DNA from: Phycisphaerae bacterium
Lineage (GTDB): Bacteria; Planctomycetota; Phycisphaerae; Sedimentisphaerales; Anaerohalosphaeraceae
Reading direction: 5' to 3'
NCBI GenBank assembly: GCA_029858345.1
Contig: JAOUFG010000016.1
Span: forward strand, 1 to 34,676
Length of the DNA stretch: 34,676 nucleotides
In this document: positions 29,856 through 34,676 of the stretch, piece by piece
Numbering within the stretch: position 1 is the stretch's first letter
Layout of the letters: each line of letters begins with the position of its first letter
Notes under the pieces: model-generated
What the model was told of the DNA's origin: nothing
What the model saw: only the letters and a program-made list of their open reading frames with translations
Database searches by the model: none
Translations under genes and position numbers: made by a program

Positions 29856-32800
29856 GAGCATCCCATGGAGTTTCCGCAGTTGAAGCATCGGTAGCAGGTT
29901 CCGTTTCTGACACAGATGCTGCCGCAGACGTCACAGGCGGGGGCGTCGTCCTGGAAGTGGTTGAACTGTTCGTTGAACTGGCCCATCGCCGCGGCCTGGG
30001 TACCGTCCGGATTGCTGATAACACTGGCCACCACCTCAACGGCGCGATCGGCGACCCTGCCAAAGCGGCCGCTCGCTGCCGAAACGGGGGATGTCCCGCT
30101 CTGCGGTTTTGGCGGCGCGGCAGGGGCGGGCTGTTTTTTCTGGAGCGACTTGGCCTCATCGATTTTTTTGGCCAGATCCTGCGTTTTCTGCACAAGCTGC
30201 TTGGCGGTGGTGTTGGTCTTACTCTCCGGCGCCGGAGCCGCGGGAGTGCGGTTGGGCGTGTTTTTTTCCGCGTAGCCGGGGATAAACTGGCAGCCCATCC
30301 AGCAGAAGATGTAGTCGATCAAGCTCTTGGCGAACGGGATGTTCTTGTTGGATGTCATGCCCGCCGGTTCAAAGCGGGCGTGGCGGAACTTATCGATCAG
30401 CGTAATCAGCGGCACGCCGTACTGCAATGACATCGATACGCAGGTGCCGACGACATCCATAAGCCCCCCGACGGTGCTGCCCTCCTTGGCCATAGTGATA
30501 AACAACTCACCAGGTTGACCGTCCTCGTACAACCCCACCGTCAGATAACCTTCATGACCAGCGACGGAGAATTTGTGAGTAATACTCTGTCGTGTTTCCG
30601 CCAACCTGCGGCGGAACGGACGGGGCGAAGCGATTTCCTCCGAAGCCGTCTTCTTTTTCTTGTCGCTGGTGTTCGAATCCGTGTTGACCGGCTGGAGACG
30701 TTTGGACCCGTCCCGGTAGATGGCGACGGCTTTGAGGCCCAGTTTCCAGCCCTCCATATATGCCGAAGCGATCTCTTCGGCGGTGCTTTCTTTCGGCATG
30801 TTGATCGTCTTGCTGATGGCACCGGACAGATACGGCTGTACAGCGGCCATCATTTTCAGATGTGCCTGATAGTGAATATGCCGGCTGCCGTTCTTGGCCT
30901 TGAAGGCACAGTCAAAGATCGGCAGATGCTCGGCTCTGAGCTTGTCGGCGGTTTCAATCGTGTCGTCGGCGTCGATCGTCTCGCAGATGGCCTTGAGGTC
31001 TTCGGGGCTGTAGCCGATGCGCTCCAGCGCCATCGGGACGGTCTGGTTGACGATCTTGAGCATGCCGCCGCCGGCGAGTATTTTGTACTTGACCAGCGCG
31101 ATGTCCGGCTCGACGCCGGTGGTATCGCAGTCCATCATAAAGCCGATGGTGCCGGTCGGGGCCAGCACGGTGGTTTGTGCGTTGCGGTAGCCGAACTGCT
31201 GGCCGGCGTCGAAGGCGTTGTCCCATGCGTCTTTGGCCTGGCTGAGCAGGTCGTTCGGGCAGTGCATCTCGGGGATGTTATAGGCGTGGTCCCGGTGCAT
31301 GGCGATGACGTTATGCATCGGTTCTTTGTTCTTTTCGTAACCGGCAAACGGGCCCTTGATCGCAGCCAGTTCGGCGCTGACGGTGTAGGCGGTACCGGTC
31401 AGGATCGCGGTAATGGCCGCGGCCCATGTGCGCGCCTGGTCGGAATCGTAAGGCATCGCCAGGCTCATCATCAGGCAGCCGAGATTGGCATAACCCAGTC
31501 CGAGCGGGCGGAAGTCGTGGCTGTTTTCGGTGATGCGCGCTTCCGGATAGCTGCCGTTGTCGACGAGGATTTCCTGCGCGATGATGAAAATGCGGATGGC
31601 CTGCTTGAAGCGTTCGATGTTGAATGTGCCGTCCTCGTTACGGAATTTCATCAGGTTCAGCGAGGCCAGGTTGCAGGCGGAATTATTGACGAACATGTAC
31701 TCGCTGCACGGATTCGAGGCGTTGATCGGGCCGGAATTCGGGCAGGTGTGCCATTTGTTAATCGTGCTGTGATATTGCAGGCCGGGGTCGCCGCAAACAC
31801 GGGTGCCTTCGGCGATCATATCCATGAGTTCGCGGGCGGACAGGTCCTCGATCTTTTCGCCTGAGGTGACGGAGCGGGTTGTCCATGTGCTGTCTTTTTC
31901 GACGGCCTCCATGAACTCGTCAGTCACGCGAACCGAGAGATTGGAGTTCTGGAACATAATGCTGTTGTAGGCATCGTCAGGCGTGTAGCCCTGGTCGATT
32001 AAAGCCCAGGCCTTCTTTTCTTCCTCGGTTTTGCAGGAGATAAAGTCCTTGATGTCCGGGTGGCCGATCATCAGCGACTGCATTTTTGCGGCACGGCGTG
32101 TTTTGCCGCCGGACTTGACGACCGCGGCGATCTGGTCATAGACGCGCATAAAGCTCAGCGGGCCGGAGGGTTTTCCGCCGCCGGAGAGCTTTTCCCTGCT
32201 GCTGCGAAGGGTTGACATGTCGGTGCCGGTGCCGGAGCCGTGCTTGAAGAGCATCGCCTCGCTGCGAGCCAGACGCATGATGTCGTCCATGGTGTCATCG
32301 ACGGATTGGATGAAACAGGCCGAGGCCTGTGGGTATTCATAGCTGCTGTTGCAGGGGACGGCCTTACCCTGAGCATCGTCCCAGCGGAAGTTGTGTTCAC
32401 TGCCGTTGACGCCATAAACATCATACAGACCAACGTTGAACCAGACCGGCGAGTTGAAAGCGCCGTACTGATTGACGCACAGCCAGGTCAGTTCGTTGTA
32501 GTAGATTTCGGCGTCTTCCGTTGTTTCAAAGTAGCCGTCTTTGAGTCCGCGGTCGGCGATGGCGCGGCTGACGCGGTGAACAAGCTGCTTGACGGAGTTT
32601 TCCCGCTGGCCGGAGTGGACATCGCCGTAAAAATACTTGCTTACGACAACCTTTGTCGCCAATTGGCTCCAGTTTTCGGGAACCTCAGCGTTTTTTTGCT
32701 CGAAAATAGTCTTGCCGGTCTCGTCGGCAATCTTTGCCTGGCGTTTTTCCCACTCAATTTCTTCGAATGGGTGCAGGCCGGGCGTCGAAAAATGCTGTTT

Positions 32801-32902
32801 TATTTTTAGCCCTTTTTTCTCTGCTTTTTTGCGATTTTCCCACGGTTTGCAGTCGGAATTAATCATGTTCTCATCTGCCTTCGGAATCCGTTCTTCGGAC
32901 AT
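29852..32902 (-). CDS. nrdJ: Adenosylcobalamin-dependent (class II) ribonucleotide reductase
   Basis: Reduces ribonucleotides to deoxyribonucleotides using coenzyme B12, with or without oxygen. The 1016 residues cover the long vitamin B12-dependent type: N-terminal region (about 1-110), then PQASACFIQSVDDTMDDI with the first redox cysteine, SGTGTDMSTLRSSREKLSGG, NPCSEYMFVNNSACNLASLN with the catalytic-site cysteines, and APTGTIGFMMDCDTTGVEPD. An Ala/Pro/Lys-rich linker follows, and the C terminus has a zinc-ribbon-like set CDVCGSICVRNGTCYRCFNC plus a final Cys pair, usual for this class. GGGAGGT stands 5 bases before the ATG. No B12 riboswitch or nrdR is next to it. The chain stops at a palindrome. 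Confidence 0.96.
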   Translation of the reverse strand: MSEERIPKADENMINSDCKPWENRKKAEKKGLKIKQHFSTPGLHPFEEIEWEKRQAKIADETGKTIFEQKNAEVPENWSQLATKVVVSKYFYGDVHSGQRENSVKQLVHRVSRAIADRGLKDGYFETTEDAEIYYNELTWLCVNQYGAFNSPVWFNVGLYDVYGVNGSEHNFRWDDAQGKAVPCNSSYEYPQASACFIQSVDDTMDDIMRLARSEAMLFKHGSGTGTDMSTLRSSREKLSGGGKPSGPLSFMRVYDQIAAVVKSGGKTRRAAKMQSLMIGHPDIKDFISCKTEEEKKAWALIDQGYTPDDAYNSIMFQNSNLSVRVTDEFMEAVEKDSTWTTRSVTSGEKIEDLSARELMDMIAEGTRVCGDPGLQYHSTINKWHTCPNSGPINASNPCSEYMFVNNSACNLASLNLMKFRNEDGTFNIERFKQAIRIFIIAQEILVDNGSYPEARITENSHDFRPLGLGYANLGCLMMSLAMPYDSDQARTWAAAITAILTGTAYTVSAELAAIKGPFAGYEKNKEPMHNVIAMHRDHAYNIPEMHCPNDLLSQAKDAWDNAFDAGQQFGYRNAQTTVLAPTGTIGFMMDCDTTGVEPDIALVKYKILAGGGMLKIVNQTVPMALERIGYSPEDLKAICETIDADDTIETADKLRAEHLPIFDCAFKAKNGSRHIHYQAHLKMMAAVQPYLSGAISKTINMPKESTAEEIASAYMEGWKLGLKAVAIYRDGSKRLQPVNTDSNTSDKKKKTASEEIASPRPFRRRLAETRQSITHKFSVAGHEGYLTVGLYEDGQPGELFITMAKEGSTVGGLMDVVGTCVSMSLQYGVPLITLIDKFRHARFEPAGMTSNKNIPFAKSLIDYIFCWMGCQFIPGYAEKNTPNRTPAAPAPESKTNTTAKQLVQKTQDLAKKIDEAKSLQKKQPAPAAPPKPQSGTSPVSAASGRFGRVADRAVEVVASVISNPDGTQAAAMGQFNEQFNHFQDDAPACDVCGSICVRNGTCYRCFNCGNSMGCS

Positions 32903-32954
32903 ACTTACCTCCCTTTATAATACAAGATGTTGAATGATTATGGTTTCGAATAAC

Positions 32955-32983
32955 AATATGTAGCCACTAGGTTACTACGTCAA
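32955..32983 (-). promoter_or_regulatory. Candidate nrdJ promoter with palindrome in the spacer
   Basis: Minus strand TTGACG (32978-32983), 17-base spacer, CATATT (32955-32960). The spacer contains GTAACC-TAGT-GGCTAC, a 16-base inverted repeat with one G-T pair, well placed for a repressor. It does not clearly match the NrdR box. The rest of 32903-33159 is AT-rich and holds only a TATGCCA-TTT-TGGCATA hairpin (33118-33134). Confidence 0.4.
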
Positions 32984-33159
32984 TATACCGTCCGCGGGTC
33001 GTGATGCAAGGGGTAAAAATTAAAAAAATTATGAGAATTTCGTTAGTGCTTGAAAATAAAAGATTAACAGATGAAAAAATTTTTTAAGGTCTGGAAACAC
33101 AAAATTCATCTTATTTTTATGCCATTTTGGCATAGATTTTACTTGGCTGCGATAAAATA

Positions 33160-34122
33160 TCACCCGACTTGACGTCTTTGGAACATCGCGATCGCAACCG
33201 ACAGAATCCCTCCTGCGTAAAGTACGGCGTAAATAAAGGCCATATACAAATACTTCATTGGAATGACCCCGGTTTCGTAAATCGCATCGCTGACCCAGAA
33301 AACCTGTAAATTCGGGGTTAAGATCTCCCCGATTTTGGCCCACAGATGCTGGTCGGCAAACCGCCCGAAAACCCAGTCGCTGATCAGGCCCAGTAAAAAG
33401 AATCCTACGCAAAAAGTCAGTGTCAGAACCTCGTTAAAGCGTGTGGAAAAAAGAATCGCCAGGGCCACTAAGCAGAACATGGCCAGCAAAAGCAGCAAAG
33501 AGGCGATGATGTCGAAGCGGTCAAAGTGGTTATCGGCGGGGTTAAACTTCCAATCCCTATCCACAAAGAATAAAAACAATATCCCAAAAGCCATAAAAAC
33601 AACGCTTAAAACGACGCCTGTCGACAGGAAGTTCCAGTCGTAAACATAGTTCATAAAAGAAGTTATGATAAGCGAAGCAAGAATGCCCGTGGCGACGGCG
33701 GTGATGACCGTCCAATCGATCTCGTCACTGGCTGTCTCGAGAACACCATGGCGAATCATCATCAAAAGGACCATCGTGATGAGTAAATGGGCCAAAGCGA
33801 CAGCGCCGCAGACCCCCAGAAACTTGCCAATGACGAAGGCAGGGCGGCTGATGGGCTTGGAAAGGACGGTTGTAATGGTGCCGGATTCAATTTCTTCGGT
33901 GATGGCCCCTGTCGAAGCGAAAACCGCAATGAACAAACCCGCCAGAAACAACGTAGATAGGCCTAATTCACGCAGTAACTTGATATCTTCGTCGAGGGTA
34001 TACATGCTGATGGCCGGAGCCAAAAACATTAAAAGCAATGAAAAGACGATAATCACTGTGTAGATGGGCTGACGCAGTGTATCGACGAATGTGTTTTTTG
34101 AGATTGCTAACAGTCGCAACAA
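33160..34122 (-). CDS. ABC-2 type transporter permease
   Basis: Inner-membrane permease of 320 residues with six predicted segments: about 20-40, 55-75, 105-130, 145-165, 170-190 and 210-235, plus one near 290-310. The start (LLAISKNTFVDTLRQPIYTV) and the coupling stretch STGAITEEIESGTITTVLSKPISRPAFVIGK, shown here as an EE(I/L)xxGTIxxxLSKPxSR pattern, are hallmarks of the ABC-2 (NosY/GldF-like) group. The partner ATPase is not next to it in the window: upstream is a divergent gene, downstream is nrdJ. It may pair with a distant ATPase. The ATG at 34122 has only a weak ribosome site (AGGAAT region). Confidence 0.85.
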   Translation of the reverse strand: MLRLLAISKNTFVDTLRQPIYTVIIVFSLLLMFLAPAISMYTLDEDIKLLRELGLSTLFLAGLFIAVFASTGAITEEIESGTITTVLSKPISRPAFVIGKFLGVCGAVALAHLLITMVLLMMIRHGVLETASDEIDWTVITAVATGILASLIITSFMNYVYDWNFLSTGVVLSVVFMAFGILFLFFVDRDWKFNPADNHFDRFDIIASLLLLLAMFCLVALAILFSTRFNEVLTLTFCVGFFLLGLISDWVFGRFADQHLWAKIGEILTPNLQVFWVSDAIYETGVIPMKYLYMAFIYAVLYAGGILSVAIAMFQRRQVG

Positions 34123-34207
34123 GGGCTATTCCTTTATTCTAAGGGGTCTGTTTGTTTAATGAACCACTATTATTTTACGGATTATGCATATTTTGTAAAG
34201 ACGAAGA

Positions 34208-34235
34208 TTGATTTTCAGAGCAATATTATTATAGT
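34208..34235 (+). promoter_or_regulatory. Sigma-70-like promoter for the edge gene
   Basis: TTGATT (34208-34213), 16-base spacer, TATAGT (34230-34235). Predicted start near 34242, 66 bases before the ATG at 34308. Confidence 0.5.
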
Positions 34236-34307
34236 CTGTACAGTTTCGAAATGGTATTGTTCGGTCATCATATTATCAGAAATGCTAAAATAAGCCAGGA
34301 AAAGGAT

Positions 34308-34676
34308 ATGAATTTATCGTCACGTAAGGCCAGAACCGTTTCGGTCGCCGCATTTGTTTTGAGTCTGTTCTTTTTTGTTTTCATGCTCATCTTTGGCGCC
34401 ATGACCGGAGTTTTGGGAATCTTTCTTTTGAGCTGGCATGTCTTTGCGGGGTTATTGGTATGGCTCGTGCTGCTTATCCAGTTTTATCAGCGAACCCTTG
34501 CGGAGCAGGAAAAGCTGGATATGAGCCAGTTGTCGAAGTCTTCTGATCAAGGGTCGATTTTTTCCGGGGACGGTAATCGCATGGCCATGCTGGCGGTGGC
34601 CCAGAAGCGCCTGGCGTTTCTGGAAAAATGGGTGATACCGATTTCTGCGGTTTTGATCGCTGTTTTTCAGGTAGCG
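34308..34676 (+). CDS. Membrane protein of unknown function, 3' end beyond window
   Basis: Open for 123 codons to the window edge. The protein starts MNLSSRKARTVSVAAFVLSL, with two hydrophobic segments at about 12-32 and 34-60 (GVLGIFLLSWHVFAGLLVWL), then a soluble stretch EQEKLDMSQLSKSSDQG, a QKRLAFLEKWVIP region, and a third membrane segment just before the cut. AGGA stands 7 bases before the ATG. It is divergent from the ABC permease gene. No family recognised from the visible part. Confidence 0.65.
   Translation, partial: MNLSSRKARTVSVAAFVLSLFFFVFMLIFGAMTGVLGIFLLSWHVFAGLLVWLVLLIQFYQRTLAEQEKLDMSQLSKSSDQGSIFSGDGNRMAMLAVAQKRLAFLEKWVIPISAVLIAVFQVA

Noticed and set aside
30515-31864. 449-codon plus-strand frame
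   Set aside because: Fully antisense to nrdJ, composition follows from nrdJ codon use (many Val/Gly/Ala/His), no ribosome site or family.
33118-33134. Hairpin TATGCCA-TTT-TGGCATA as permease terminator
   Set aside because: On the minus strand the stem is followed by A, not T, so it does not fit an intrinsic terminator for the permease gene.
32903-33159. Cobalamin riboswitch before nrdJ
   Set aside because: No B12-box-like sequence or matching stem set; region is short and AT-rich.

Overview
The window looks like a chromosomal segment of a Planctomycetota bacterium, probably a Phycisphaerae/Sedimentisphaerales-type lineage. That placement is inferred from gene content: a lipoprotein sulfatase beside a GH29 fucosidase, uroporphyrinogen-decarboxylase-family genes beside glycoside hydrolases, a eukaryotic-type hexokinase, an S9 protein with an N-terminal extension, and patchy use of Shine-Dalgarno sites. 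No rRNA or tRNA gene, CRISPR array, prophage or complete insertion sequence is visible.

Layout. 0.2-3.7 kb: a ceramide-glucosyltransferase-like glycosyltransferase, a type I-beta DAHP synthase (minus strand), a small metallophosphoesterase and a C-terminal fragment of a URO-D-family gene. 3.7-9.8 kb: a tight plus-strand operon for sulfated, fucose-containing glycans: sodium symporter, GH29 fucosidase lipoprotein, mutarotase-like lipoprotein, formylglycine-type sulfatase lipoprotein and a full-length URO-D-family protein. 9.8-13.8 kb: XerC/D recombinase (minus), then lipoprotein, UDP-glucose 4-epimerase and hexokinase behind a strong promoter. 13.8-17.4 kb (minus): Rrf2 regulator, TSUP permease and LarE-like sulfurtransferase form one unit; a DUF1638 protein and MntP form another. 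17.4-19.9 kb is a plastic zone: an AbiEi/AbiEii toxin-antitoxin pair, several inverted repeats, a MITE-like element and a chimeric ECF-sigma remnant. 20.2-27.5 kb (minus): EF-G-like GTPase, nitrilase-family amidohydrolase, GNAT acetyltransferase, ArgC, ribosomal proteins S9 and L13, and a GH13 enzyme. 27.6-29.6 kb: two small-protein genes, a striking six-hairpin array and an AT-rich serine-dehydrogenase-proteinase gene. 29.9-34.7 kb: B12-dependent ribonucleotide reductase, an ABC-2 type permease, and the start of a membrane-protein gene cut by the window edge.

The most unusual signal is non-coding. A ~90-98 base element occurs twice almost intact (2509-2595 on the minus strand, 27643-27740 on the plus strand), with a probable diverged third copy directly after the L13 stop codon (25672-25708, minus strand). 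All three lie in the same orientation upstream of a start codon, begin with a short palindrome whose paired ends change together, and one sits at the predicted 5' end of a transcript for a 60-residue protein. This could be a leader RNA or a mobile palindromic repeat; the sequence alone cannot decide. A second signal is the 28333-28522 array: two three-hairpin units in mirror arrangement with compensatory stem changes.
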